Positions 1 to 10,708 of a DNA stretch of 64,000 nt are shown here, one piece after another. A program made the position numbers and the translations under genes. The notes below the pieces were generated by a model. That model was given only the letters and a program-made list of their open reading frames with translations, was not told the DNA's origin and made no database searches. Location of the stretch: NCBI GenBank assembly GCA_946406115.1, contig OX291542.1, forward strand, positions 37,529,321 through 37,593,320. Reading direction: 5' to 3'. Origin of the DNA: Apoda limacodes. Taxonomy: Eukaryota; Arthropoda; Insecta; Lepidoptera; Limacodidae. Position 1 is the first letter of the stretch. Every line of letters starts with the position of its first letter.

Positions 1-548
1 TTACAGTACTAGCAGGTAAACTTAGTTCTGCTGATTTTGCGGTGAGGAAAATCAGGCAAACATTACCACAGCAAGACTTCTTTCATGTCATATGGTTTTT
101 TGCTATGGGGTTCTGCTGCTGATATTCAAAACATATTTATATTACAAAAAAGAGCAGTACAAAGCATTTATGTACTAGGTAGCCGAGATTCAATCAGGGA
201 TGTTATTAAAGAAATACATATTCTAACGGTACCGTGTCAATATATCTACGAAAATATTATGTTTGTCCGTAATAATAAATCCCAATTTCCGAGGAACAGT
301 GATAATTACAACTTAAATACGAGAAATAAAAATAAACTTGCTATGCCACAGCTTAGGCTTACTAAACCAACTAATCATTTATGGGAAGCGGTCTAAAATT
401 TTATAATAATTTAACTGTAGAAATTCTTAACATAGGTGATAAACAGTTTAAATTTTATTTTAAACATCTGCTATGTAAGAAAGCATATTGTAATGTAGAT
501 GAATATTTGAATGACAAAATTGTATGGCCTAGTGTCACACAAAATTAA
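1..548 (+). pseudogene. Family A non-LTR retrotransposon, C-terminal end of reverse transcriptase ORF (cut by window edge)
   Basis: The window opens inside the C-terminal part of a non-LTR reverse transcriptase protein. The conserved stretch 'SYGFLLWGSAADIQ' is readable from about position 85, followed by the family's 'LTVPCQYIYEN' and 'LNTRNKNKLAMP' motifs. The same protein, about 90% similar by eye, occurs at 55,205-55,800. Around 40-80 this copy has lost some 40 bases present in the other copy. Near 370-390 the frame shifts, so the last 55 residues lie in another frame and end at about 548. It is a dead copy. The catalytic domain lies outside the window on the left. Confidence 0.85.
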
Positions 549-1727
549 TGTTAGGTTTTCTATTCAAACTTAAATAATTTACGTTTGATAAGTTTAAGGA
601 GCACTCTAAAGACCAAGCTAAGTAACGATGTTATGTCTCTGTTGTTAACTTTATAGTGGTTGGAACCATGTGCAATCCGCCTTTCTTTGCTTGGTTTTGG
701 TGGGGCTTTGGATGTGTGGAGGTGTGGCGCACGAGTACGTACGTGTATGTGGGTATATACATATTTGGATAGATATTGTGTACTTGATGGCTTGGTTCCT
801 GCATGACTGATTGGTAACAGGTGTACATCCGGGAGTTTCTTGTCACTTCTTTTCCCTTTAGGCTAGTTTCCGAAGTGATCGAGTTTAAATGATGTGCATT
901 TGTTGCCGGTCTGTTGTGTAGGGGCTGGGCCACTTTCAGGTGTGCAACGTCTGTTTGAATATGTGTGTGCATTTATGTATATGTGCGTGTTTGTATGTAG
1001 CACCCGCTCGTGTTCGGAGCCCGGCCGCTATAGGGCGGCCGAACGAGGGTTAAATCAGATAGGACCTATAAGATAATTTATATATAGTTTTATTTTATAT
1101 CTTTTATATGTATTTTTATATTAATATATATGTATTATTATATATATGTCTGTATGTGTATATATGAAAATGTGCACGTATGTATATTTTATATTAAGTT
1201 TAATATGTATATGAATACCTATTTATATGTTTGTAAAATGTAAATATATATGTATGTGTATCTATATATATGTATATGTACGTCTGCTGTGTAATATTAT
1301 ATGTTATATGAATATAGTACAATCAAAGTTTTATTAGAGTTGCTTGAGTGTGTCATGGTCTCTTAAAGTGTCTCTCCCGTCACAGAATAATTGAAGACTT
1401 TTAACGTATCACACGGTGCCCCCCCCCTATGCAATCTGAAAAACAATAGGCAATTGAAATATTACCTTTATATTGATTTTTTTTTAAATCAAACTATTTA
1501 CATTGTAAATATTGTTTATTAAGTGTTTCAATACAAAACATGTATTTATTAGTTGATACACTATAATATTATGTTTCGTTTGTGATTTTACAAAGATTAC
1601 CTATTGGACGCACGCAATAAAACAGTATTGTAATTAGTTTGTAAAGCTAGTTGTAGTTAATTTACTTGACGATTCGAAAGTGTAAGAACACCCATTTGAA
1701 TAAAAAGATTTTGATTTTGATATTTTG
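549..1727 (+). mobile_element. Family A non-LTR 3' untranslated region with GATTTT-type tail
   Basis: This is the 3' UTR of the element whose coding end is at 1-548. It matches 55,801-57,160 nearly base for base over long stretches, including the G/T-rich segment around 720-1,000, a C-run near 1,418 and the final 300 bases. The element ends in a short 'gattttgattttga' tail at about 1,707-1,727, as expected for an element that primes on a microsatellite-like tail instead of poly(A). Relative to the second copy it lacks about 230 bases after 1,375. Confidence 0.85.
1007..1047 (+). other. Conserved hairpin in family A 3' UTR
   Basis: The arms 'ctcgtgttcgg' (1007-1017) and 'ccgaacgag' (1039-1047) can pair around a GC-rich loop that holds a second short pairing. 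The same structure occurs at 56,249-56,287 in the second family A copy. There the loop bases differ but the arms are kept. It could be an RNA element recognised by the reverse transcriptase; that role is inference. Confidence 0.5.
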
Positions 1728-1889
1728 AAACCGGGAACCAAAATAACTTTAACACACCGGAAAATAAAAAGGTCGAACTATATCAACGACGACGAAAAAC
1801 GAAAATCGGCAGATACGCTTTAAACAATTATTTTTGCACATTTTTATTGATGCTAGTCACTTGCGTTATTTATTTATTTATTTATTATT
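1728..1889. other. AT-rich spacer, nothing recognised
   Basis: AT-rich sequence with a short 'ttatttatttattta' run near 1,870. I see no coding frame, repeat terminus or RNA gene. The run is followed by 'acattattacag', a possible splice acceptor just before the envelope-like frame that opens at about 1,903. Confidence 0.4.
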
Positions 1890-3535
1890 AACATTATTAC
1901 AGACTGACAGGAAACCCCAGTTGGAGTGCGTTGGACTTTCCTCACAGCAGATGACCAACGTGGTAGCGTTGAAACATTTTTAACTTGTATATTTTGACAA
2001 AATAACTGATCTACAGATTATACAGGACGGGTGGAAAATGGTTATATACTACAACATGACAACATACGGAACAGTTTACAAAGCATTCAAAATTACGTAA
2101 GCGACTTACCTAACTATATCTACACAATAGGGGGGGGGGGGGTGACGGGTGGGTTTCCCCCGGGCCCGGAGTTTTAAGAAGGGCCCGCGAAGCCGATAAT
2201 TCCGAAAAGCCTTTTCTGAGAACGCGCTATTGGTTTGTGGAGCTGCGTGCGCCGAAATAAAGTCGTGCACATGGATACCCCCGGGCCCTGATTTTCTCTC
2301 TGCGGCCCTGGGTACTACTATCAACAATCCAGAACAAAAAGAGGACTTGTGGACGGAATTGGATACATAGCAAACTCTCTTTTCGGATTATTAGATGAGA
2401 GGTTTGCCAACCAATATGAAAAGGATATCAAAACAATTCAGTAAATAGAAAATCATATATTAACTTTATGCAAAAACCATACATCAATTATTGAAAGCGA
2501 ATACAACTTGCTTGTACGGAACGAAGAAGTGATGAATAAGCAGTTCAGTATCATCGAAAAACATCTAGCGAAAAGTGAAGAACGCATAACAATAAAACGT
2601 AACAACGATATGTACATCACTGCAATCGCGCTAGCTATCAACTTAATCATTTCAAACATACGTAGAATACAACAAAGTTTATTGTATTTAGTAACAGACG
2701 TACGAGATGGGAAAATGGACATCATTCTTATCAAGCCTGACCAATTCAAAGATCAATTGAACCGAATTTCAGGGCAACTTCCAAATGATTAATTGATTTG
2801 AAATGATTTATCGCTACCTTGTATAAGCATACGTGACTTTGCAAGAGAAATGTACAAATTGGCGCGAGGACATGTGAGCGTAAATAATGCGTTTCTCATA
2901 TTTCAAGTTAAACTGCCAATTATCAACAGCGAACAGTATGAACTAAATAAAATCTTATCGATACCACAAGTAACCGAAAAGACATCGATAATTATAACGC
3001 CCACGTAAGAACTCCTCGCCGTTAATCTTAAAAGGGATATAATCGTGTCACTAGAAAACATAGATTTGTCATCATGTATACACTCAAGAGAAAATAAGCT
3101 TTTATGCATGATTATACAACCTATATACAATATAAAGGTCGCCGACTTATGCGAGGCCCAATTAATAAACAATGGCTACTTATCACCCTGTCGTACAAGT
3201 GTATCAGATTGCACCGATCGATGGGTTTGGTTACATAATCGTAGCGCGTGGCTATTCTCATGCTGCGAGGAATGCACGGTGTGCATTTTCTGCCCAGCTG
3301 GAATGACAACACAAGATCTGATTGGAACAGGCATAATATCACTCGACTTAGGATGCATGCTAAAAGGAGATAGTTTTAGCATCCACGCACGCAATGATTA
3401 CTAAAGCAGACTGGATTTATCTGAGGAGGAAATATACATCAAGGAGTCTAGTATAAACCATATACTTACCGACTTCAATTACTCCTTAGCACCTGAAAAC
3501 TACAAAGAAATCCTTCAAGATCTCAAAACCTACAG
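1890..3535 (+). pseudogene. Endogenous envelope (baculovirus F / errantivirus Env-type) fusion glycoprotein relic
   Basis: Two separated blocks read as an envelope glycoprotein of the F-protein type shared by baculoviruses and insect errantiviruses. Block 1 (about 1,900-2,128) resembles the surface subunit and follows a possible splice acceptor, as expected for a spliced env transcript. Block 2 (about 2,331-3,535) starts with a basic dipeptide followed by a Gly-rich hydrophobic segment, which matches a cleavage site plus fusion peptide. It then has a long helical region and a cysteine-rich region (3,060-3,330). Block 2 stays in one frame for roughly 400 codons but carries stops at 2442, 2790, 2799, 3006 and 3402. 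Block 1 is in another frame and also has stops. The middle is replaced by a GC-rich segment, and no transmembrane end, pol gene or LTR is visible nearby. It is not functional. The family call rests on motif order and is moderately sure. Confidence 0.6.
2129..2330. other. GC-rich insertion inside the envelope relic
   Basis: A run of eleven G residues opens a GC-rich block unlike its AT-rich surroundings. The motif 'cccccgggccc' occurs twice in direct orientation, about 120 bases apart (near 2,157 and 2,278). The block sits exactly between the two readable halves of the envelope relic, so it is probably an insertion or a replacement. I cannot name the element. Confidence 0.4.
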
Positions 3536-3886
3536 GGTGCTTCCCGTGAACTCAGAATCTTGAAATTTGGTACGAAGCAACGTCTTATCGTACAGATAAA
3601 GGAAAAATTGCGATAACCGTAATTATTTAAAGATACAGCCGTTTATGCCGCAAATTTTCGAAACTAGCAAGGAAATCAAAACCTTTAGGGTACTTCCCGT
3701 GAACTCAGAATCTTGAAATTTGGTACAAAGCAACGTCCTATAGTACAGATAAAGGAAAAATTGCGAAAACCGTAAATTTTTGTTACATCATATAATAAAT
3801 AATAAAAATATTTTTTTCATATAATAAGTTTGCACGGAACACTCGGTGCGCGAGCCAGACTCGCACTTGGCCGGTTTTTTTTCAGA
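3536..3886 (+). repeat. Interspersed repeat with duplicated head and 'gactcgcacttggccgg' end
   Basis: Two direct copies of an ~85-base unit lie at about 3,536-3,620 and 3,688-3,772; both begin 'ttcccgtgaactcagaatc' within their first few bases. The block then runs into a terminus reading 'gactcgcacttggccgg' at about 3,859-3,875. This terminus is shared with the elements at 28,586, 35,994 and 49,601 and is widespread in Lepidoptera. The repeat cuts off the envelope relic abruptly at 3,535, so it probably landed in it. Confidence 0.65.
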
Positions 3887-4614
3887 GAATAGATTCTGTT
3901 TTGCCTTCTTTGCTCTTTCTTTTAACTCCTGGTTTTTTTTTGCTTCTAATTCTTCTCGATAAGGTTTAAGTCTTTGGTAGCTTTATATTTGATCAGTCTT
4001 CGCAACAAAGTAGTATTTGGAGGTTCCGGAGTATATAAGTGGTGGCGGCCTTGTTAACTCTCATTTTGCAAGTTGCCATCTTTTCTATGTCATTTTTCTT
4101 ATCCTCCACATGCCAAGATTGGCGATTCGACTTCTTAAAATTAATAACCATCTGGAATAAATACAACTACAATTTTGAAACTAAAATCCCAAACAAATAC
4201 ATTTGAAGGCAACACGGACCACCTAGCCCATTTTGACCGTTCCATTTTGCCTTTTTGATAGGTACGTAAAAAATAAAAAAATTTGAGGTTAAGTTGCCTG
4301 CGAAACTTGCTTATTTTATCGTTGAAATAAAGTGAAATAGTAAGTACATATAACAAAAAACATAAAAAACTATATCAGTAACGTAATAAAAGTGAATGCT
4401 GATCAAAATATGCTGTTACATCAAAATACACAAAAATTTACTAACCTTGATACAATCGCGTGCCACACTATGAGCGCTCCACGGACTCTGACTGAAAATG
4501 AGTAAGACACGACTTCTAAGGTGTTGCAAGTCGGCAATAGATTTCGTTAAGAGTTTCAAAGTTATAAGGGCTGTCCGTTTTACCCACAGGGTCCGTTTTT
4601 CCTTCTTTTCCCCT
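3887..4614 (-). other. Spacer with possible minus-strand coding relic
   Basis: Mostly featureless. On the minus strand about 3,890-4,120 gives charged, helix-prone peptide in two adjoining frames (for example 'YREELEAKKNQELKERAKKA'), which looks like the remains of a protein-coding element. I do not recognise the family. No terminus or catalytic motif was seen. The rest, up to the family B fragment at 4,615, holds nothing that I can support. Confidence 0.25.
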
Positions 4615-4812
4615 ACCTTGCAAGCCGCCTTCCTATTTTGCCGGTGAATTGGTATTTAGCTCTGGCAGTTGCTTTCTTAATGAACTTGAGGCAGCATTTA
4701 ATTTGCGTTTTAACTCAGAAATATTAGAATCCTTACTTATTACAAGCCGTTAGCTTCTTTGCAAGACCAAATAAATCACGGTCGTTTTTTGACGCCGGCA
4801 GCTACTCGCGGG
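4615..4812 (-). mobile_element. Family B non-LTR fragment, downstream half (split by hAT insertion)
   Basis: This matches the minus-strand family B copy at about 10,630-10,845, in the endonuclease-RT linker region. It stops at 4,812 at the edge of the hAT element and resumes at 8,142. The last eight bases 'ctcgcggg' (4805-4812) are one half of the hAT target-site duplication. A short deletion relative to the other copy removes about 30 bases near 4,750. Confidence 0.8.
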
Positions 4813-4824
4813 CAGGGATGTTGC

Positions 4825-4950
4825 GAACATTCGCATCTGCATCCGCAAATGCGGAACATCCGCATTGATTTGGACATCTGCATCTGCTTCCGCATCCGCA
4901 TTAATCAATGCGAATGTTCATGCGGATGCGAATATTATACAAGTAGCAAC
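4825..4950. repeat. hAT left subterminal repeats
   Basis: A dense set of 'gcatccgc', 'gcatctgc' and complement 'gcggatgc' words lies within 130 bases of the left end, several in inverted orientation. A smaller matching cluster sits at 8,064-8,100 by the right end. In known hAT elements such subterminal words bind the transposase BED finger. The role here is inferred by analogy. Confidence 0.6.
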
Positions 4951-5378
4951 AAGAAAGAAATTGGGCGGGGCCGGTGATTGACGCGTGCCGGTCGCACGTG
5001 ACAATAACCAATGGGAGCGAAGAAATTGGTGACAAGATTCGACACTTATGTTTGTTCTAGCTAGTGCATCATTTGTTTCTTGCAAGTGATATTACGTGTT
5101 TGTTTGCGCTGTGAAGTGAAAGTGAACTACTTATCGTATCATAAAGATAGATAGGTATTTTTTTTATTGTTGTTGTGATACAGTGTGTAAATAAGAAGAG
5201 TTTACAAGAAAACTTTATATTATTTAAGACTAATATCCATAAGATCACAAGGTAAATTCTATTATATTACGCCGGTAATACGTTTTATTGTAGGAAAAAT
5301 TATCGTTTTATGACGAAATTCGTTATTTTTTCAGTGTGATTCCCGTTATTGATAGTTTATCTAACTATTTAGTCAACA

Positions 5379-7898
5379 ATGTCACCACCGACCAAAAGTA
5401 ATGTATGGGATTATTTTGAACCAAATAAAGAAGACCAGGATAAAGCTGATTGTAAAATATGCAACAAAAGCTACTCTCGCAAGGGCCGCACCACATCGTC
5501 TTTGAAAAACCATCTTAAGTCGATGCACTCAGAAGAATTTTCTACATTTGAGAACATTAGTAAAGAAAAAAAATTACAACAGATGAAATCTGACGTAAGT
5601 AAGTTTCATCATTTATAGTTTTAATTAATTAATATTTACTTGAGGCATTGTTTGGTTAGTATAATAAGCATAGTTTTAGTTGCGGTTTATTGGCTAAGTT
5701 TCCACTTAATATTATAGTTATTTGCTGTCATATAAAACGTCAGTTGTAAAAAGACTGATATATGTAATTCATTTATCTATTCAAAATACTTTTTTTTATT
5801 GAAATCGTTTCAATATAAAATAACCTGAACATAAATATATATTTTTTAATATGATATTAAAATATGAATAGTGAATTACTTAACTCAAAAACTACTTGGC
5901 CGATTGCAAAAATTCTATCACCTTTGAAAAGTGTAGCTTTTCTTCTTAGTGTAGCTTCACGCTATATTTAATGTTAATGCCAGAAAACATTAGGGATCCT
6001 TCCTTATTATAAATATTTATAAGGAATAAACTCCTTTTATTTTTATTTTGTTGGAAATTTGATTTTGAGAGTTATTTACAAAAATATAAAGAAAGGTTTT
6101 CTGGTGTTTTAAAATGTCCTCACTTGTTAATTACTTTTAAGTAAATAGTTTTTTATAACGAAAATTTTTATTCGTTTGTGTATTTTTTAGATAAAGTTAC
6201 CACTCCTCTGCAAGAAGCAAAGAAACAACTTTCATTAGAGGAAGTGGTTCTAAAAGAAAAGAAGTGGGACGTCAATAATTTAAATTCTAAAAAAATTGAT
6301 AAACTCATTGGAGAAATGATTGCACTTCAAAATTTACCGTTTAATTTTGTTGAAGGGCTAGGTTTTCGTAGACTGATGCAAGAATTAGCACCAAGATATA
6401 ACTTTAGGGGACGCAATTTTTTTACAGATTTTGTATGCAAGGAATTATATAGCAAAGTGGCTCAAAAAGTTAAAGAATTAATCGAAAATTTTGATAACAT
6501 GTCGTTTACGTCTGACATTTGGTCGGATCCTAGCTCAAACGCTTCTTTGCTTAGCCTGACTTGCCATGGAATTGCAGAAAACTTTGATAGATCATCGATA
6601 ATATTGAAATGTGAGACATTTGACGGCCGTCACACTGGTGACATAATTGCTGAAAAATTCAGTAACATGCTTTCTGAATGGAATATTAAAAAAGAACAAC
6701 TGCATTGCCTAATCAGAGATGAAGGGTCTAATATGAAACGAGCCGGGCGATTAGCAGCATTAAATGATATAGACTGTACTGTTCACAAGATACAACTAGC
6801 TATCCGTAGTTGTTTAGGTTCTCAAGAAAACATAAAAATACTAAAACAAAAATGTAAGAGAATTTCGATCCATTTCAATCACTCTACCATTGCCCAGAAA
6901 CAACTGCAATCAATTCAGGACAGACTAAATCAACCGCACTTGAAAGTGTTTCAAGATTGTGTAACGCGATGGAACAGTACATTCTACATGTTCGAGCGTT
7001 TTTCAAAGGTAAAGGATGCTCTGAGTCTTTACATGAATGATAATGAAATTGACCCTATTCTACCAGAAGAATGGAAAATGATTGAAAGTTTCATTCAATT
7101 ACTGGGACCTTTTGAGGAAGCAACGCGGGAACTGAGCAGCTCTTGTGCTCTTATTTCATCTGTGATACCGATAATACAAATGCTTGAAAAAAAAGTTGAT
7201 AACTATTTAACAAGATCGCAAGAGTTTGATCCGATTCGTCAGGCTGTTACGACTTTGAAAAACGAACTTTCAACAAAGTTTTCTAGCTTGGGAGAAAACA
7301 ATTCATATGCCATCGCTACCTACTTAGATCCTCGCTATAAGCACAAATTTTTCACACCGGTGACTGAAGAAAAGATTAAAGATGACATTTTAAAAATGAT
7401 AAATACTGAGAATGACAATTTTGAATCTCTTAATACCAATGCAAAAGGGCTAAAATAATTAAAATAACTGATTGCATGGAAAATGATACGGAACAACTAG
7501 GACCAGGGACTTCAGGTTTCAACAAAAAGCCATGCTTACAAAACGACCTGGCTATGATGTTAGATTCGTCGAGTGAAGACGAGAGTCAAGATGAGCCAGA
7601 AAATGGTAGCATTGAAGCTGTATTCAAAAAAGAGTTACTTGCTTACCGTACTAAAAAAAGAATAAATGTGAATGAAAATCCTTTAAACTGGTGGAGTGTA
7701 CATCGAGGGGAATTTCAGGTATTATCGGCGATAGTACGAAGATTTTTATCTGCTCCACCGAGCAGTGTTCCTAGCTAACAACTATTTAGTAGCGCGGGAT
7801 TAATTTACGAACCTCTGCGTAACAGACTTGAATCAGAAAAGGCGGCAATACTACTCTTCATCAAGTATAATGCTCCTATTTTTAAATTCAATTACTGA
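5379..7898 (+). pseudogene. hAT transposase (BED zinc finger, RNase H-like, C-terminal dimerisation), two lesions
   Basis: Exon 1 (5379-5598) encodes a BED zinc finger with 'CKICNKSYSRKG' and a downstream H-x4-H pair. A consensus donor GTAAGT at 5599 and acceptor TTTTTTAG ending at 6190 define a 592-bp intron, and the phase joins exactly. Exon 2 (from 6191) carries the RNase H-like hAT core, with 'FTSDIWSDPSSNASLLSLT' supplying the first catalytic aspartate region and 'CVTRWNSTFYMFERF' typical of the family. The frame breaks near 7,445, where one base appears lost or gained, and resumes through the C-terminal 'NPLNWWSVHRGEFQVLS' dimerisation domain. A single stop (7776-7778) falls at the expected Glu of the 'SVPSE-LFS' motif. 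The same frame then runs on to a natural stop at 7896-7898. Otherwise it has full family length, so inactivation looks recent. The best comparison is ZBED-type transposases. Confidence 0.9.
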
Positions 7899-8141
7899 TA
7901 TAAAAAACAGTAGGTGAAGTTTAAAAAATTTGTTACATTATACATTACTTATATTTAACATAAAAATAAGTACTTAATTATGTTTGATTACAATAAAAAT
8001 GTTAATAATTACGTTGTCATTGTTTTAATTCTTCATTAATAGACTTTATTTACATAATATCTTATACATCCGCATCCGCATCTGCATCCGCGGATGTGAG
8101 CCTGCTAAACTGTGAAAATATCGGCATCTGCAACATCCCTG

Positions 8142-8479
8142 CTCGCGGGTTAGGAATAAAACATTCCATACCAGCGAGGATTGTATCAGTGACTGCGGCT
8201 GACGTCAGGATCTTCTGAGCTAAAGCAGATCTGCCTCCATGGGTATGACGCATAAGATTCGCAATCCATCCTCGTCTGCAGACTTATCCCTCTCTCCCAA
8301 ATTCTAGTTATTTGTTCTTCTTGTTCTGCTGTGGGATATTGCTCTAGAACTTTGTCAGCCGTCAAACTCAGGTGCGTGAAGAGTCGAGTTACGTCCGTGT
8401 CACCGCTATGAGACCTGTATAGGCACGCATAGATACGAATGTGGCCGCCGTAATCTACGCGCACCCGTAATATCGATTG
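8142..8479 (-). mobile_element. Family B non-LTR fragment, upstream half (split by hAT insertion)
   Basis: Continues the family B fragment interrupted at 4,812. It matches the complement of 10,838-10,970 and then 11,300-11,420 of the longer copy, so an internal segment of the endonuclease region is missing. About 60 unrelated bases (8,283-8,345) fill the gap. Readable peptide includes 'VDYGGHIRIYACLYRSHSGD'. The first eight bases are the second half of the hAT target duplication. Confidence 0.8.
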
Positions 8480-8765
8480 GTGGATTGTTTAACAAAAATA
8501 AAAAGGTAACAAGTTAGACACGTCACACTTAAATATTCTGGGATCCCCAGTACCAATCTATATGTCAGAATATATATCACACACAAATTGAAAAGGCTTC
8601 ACTTCTTAACAAAGGACTTCGCAGCAACAAATGGTTTCTAATTTTGCTGGGCTACATCGAGAGCAATTTACCTACGAAAAAAAGAAGGGGAACAAGCCAT
8701 TGCAATAAAAAATGAACAAGACCTAAATTTACAACAGGAGCAAAATTTTTTTTCTTTTTTTTTAT
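8480..8765. other. Unassigned spacer
   Basis: Sequence between the family B fragment and the 3' end of the next family B copy. I see no recognisable coding frame, terminus or RNA gene. Confidence 0.4.
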
Positions 8766-8812
8766 ACTACTAAGGTGGCAAACAATCTTACGGTCAGCCT
8801 GATGGTAAGCGG

Positions 8813-10514
8813 TCACCGTAGCCTATGGACGCTTGCAACACCAGGGGTATCACTTGCGCGTTGCCGACCCTTCAGAAATCTAATAACTTCTTTCTTGAAG
8901 AACTCCATACTGTAGTTCTTGCAGAAAACCTTGACAGGGAGCTCATTCCACAACTTAAGCGTTCGCGGGAGGAAGTTTCTCTGAAACTGCACTGTACGCG
9001 ACCATTTAGGTTCTAAAGTGTGAGAATGAATTCCCTGCCGATGGCGAGCGGTGTGATGGTAGAAAGTAGCCGTGGACATCTTTTTGAACAATTTCTCAGA
9101 ACACAACCCATTGTACAAGCGGTAGAACACACACAGGGAGGCAAAGTCTCTCCTGAGACTTAAGGGCTCGATACCGCAAGTGAGTTTGGAATCGTCGACA
9201 ATTCTCAGAGCCTGTCGTTGAACCGAGACAAAAGGGCCAAGCTGGTATCCGGGTGCACCTGCCCAGAGATGTCAGCAGTACTCCATATGGGGCCGAACTT
9301 GCGACTTGTAAAGTAACAACCTTTGCCCCGACGTGAAGTACTGCTTCGCTCTGTTGAGTACACCAAATTTTTTGGACGCCAGCTTCACCTTATCTTGTAA
9401 ATGATCTCGGAACTGAACATCGCTGTAGATGTCGACATTATGGATCCCAATGCTCTTGGAGATGGAGAGGGGAGTGTTCTGGAATTGTGGGACTACAGTG
9501 AATGGAGTTTTCTTAGCGGTGAACGCGCACACTTGTGTCTTTGTAGGGTTGATTCGGACCTGGTTTACCCGTCCCCAGTCAGAGACCTTGGACAGTGTGG
9601 TCTCGATTTGAGACACAAGTTCTCCGCGGTTTTCCTCCGAGAACGAGAACGAGGGATGTTTGCACGACCCGTGTAATAAGCGTCTCCAGTAATGTCATCT
9701 GCATAGCAATGTATGTTGTTGATGTCCAACATGTCATTGATATGCAGTAGAAACAGCGTAGGAGACAGCACAGAGCCTTGCGGGATACCAGCATTAATGT
9801 CCATGCTATCAGAGCAACTACCGTCAACTACGGTTCGTATGCTTCTGCCGGACAAAAAGCTAGCCACCCATTTGCACAAACCCTCGGACACTTCGTAAGA
9901 TGGCAACTTCGATAAAAGACCCCGGTGCCAGACCCGATCGATGGCCTTCGCCATGTCCAGGCTACATGCCAATGCCTCCCTCTGACTTCCAATGGCTAGT
10001 GCCCGTCGGTGTGTGAGATACACTAGAAGGTCACCAGTCGTGCGACCATGGCGAAAGCCATATTGCCGGTCACTGACCAGGTCGTGTACTTCTAGGTATC
10101 TTAGAAGCTGTGTGTTGATCACACGCTCCATCACCTTCGAGAGGCGAGAGGTAATAGCGATAGGCCTGTTATTCTCTAGATCTGATCTATCGCCCTTTTT
10201 GGGCACCGGGTGCACATTCACAGTCTTCCATGTAGACGGAAATTGCCTAGTGTGGTAGGAAAGCGCGAAGAGGCGCGTGAGTACAGGACATAACTCAGGA
10301 GCACACTGCTTAAGCACCTGTCTGGCCCACTCGACTTATGAATATCTACAGAAAGCAACGCCCGCCGGACCTCCCGCTGCGTTATGGAGATTTCCGGCAT
10401 GGTCTTACCGCACCACGGTATAGTAGGTGGTACAGCGCCTTCATCGTTCATGTTCGAGTTCGAGGCAAAGAGACTGCCCAGTAGATCGGCTTTCTCTTTA
10501 GCACTATGGGCCAA
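8813..10514 (-). pseudogene. Family B reverse transcriptase, broken
   Basis: The RT reads in pieces: 10,514-10,218, 10,317-9,565, 9,616-9,272 and 9,130-8,813. The fingers and palm motifs 'RPIAITSRLSKVMERVI', 'QYGFRHGRTTGD' and 'CYADDITGDAYY' are visible, so the catalytic double aspartate is kept. Compared with copy C, 13 bases are missing near 10,320, which shifts the frame. Another frame change lies near 9,640, and a stop replaces a codon at the 'MEYCCHLWAG' site (about 9,272). 'DMAKAIDRVWH' has Ile where copy C has Phe. The C-terminal part ends 'SVHRLR' at 8,813. It cannot make a working enzyme. Confidence 0.85.
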
Positions 10515-10708
10515 GTCACCATCGGTCTTTCGCAGTGGTGGTAACGACGACTGGCAAAAGTTCCCTTCGGCAGCTTTGGCAAGCGACCAGAAAGCACGAC
10601 TCCCAGAAGGATAGCTCGCAAGTCGCCCACCTATTTTGCCGATGAATTGGAATTTTGCTCTGGCAGTTGCTTTCTTACTGAACCTCGAGGCAGCATTTAA
10701 TTTGCGTT

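Larger units (their letters stand above)
4813..8141 (+). mobile_element. hAT DNA transposon, complete ends, near-intact transposase
   Basis: A 3,329-bp hAT-superfamily element. Its ends are perfect 12-bp inverted repeats 'cagggatgttgc' (4813-4824 and the complement of 8130-8141). It is flanked by the 8-bp duplication 'ctcgcggg' (4805-4812 and 8142-8149). The paralogous family B copy at 10,837-10,850 preserves the empty site with one 'ctcgcggg'. Inside both ends lie clusters of 'gcatccgc / gcatctgc' repeats, typical of hAT transposase binding sites. The cargo is one plus-strand, two-exon, BED-finger transposase gene (5,379-7,898). Apart from two small lesions in that gene the element looks complete, which makes it one of the younger insertions in this window. 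Confidence 0.95.

Noticed and set aside
2106..2327. 73-codon minus frame in the GC-rich block.
   Set aside because: Low-complexity GC-rich composition alone keeps this frame open, and no motif was seen.
2453..3394. Minus-strand frames opposite the envelope relic.
   Set aside because: The plus strand carries the consistent envelope-like reading over 400 codons. The opposite frames show no family resemblance.
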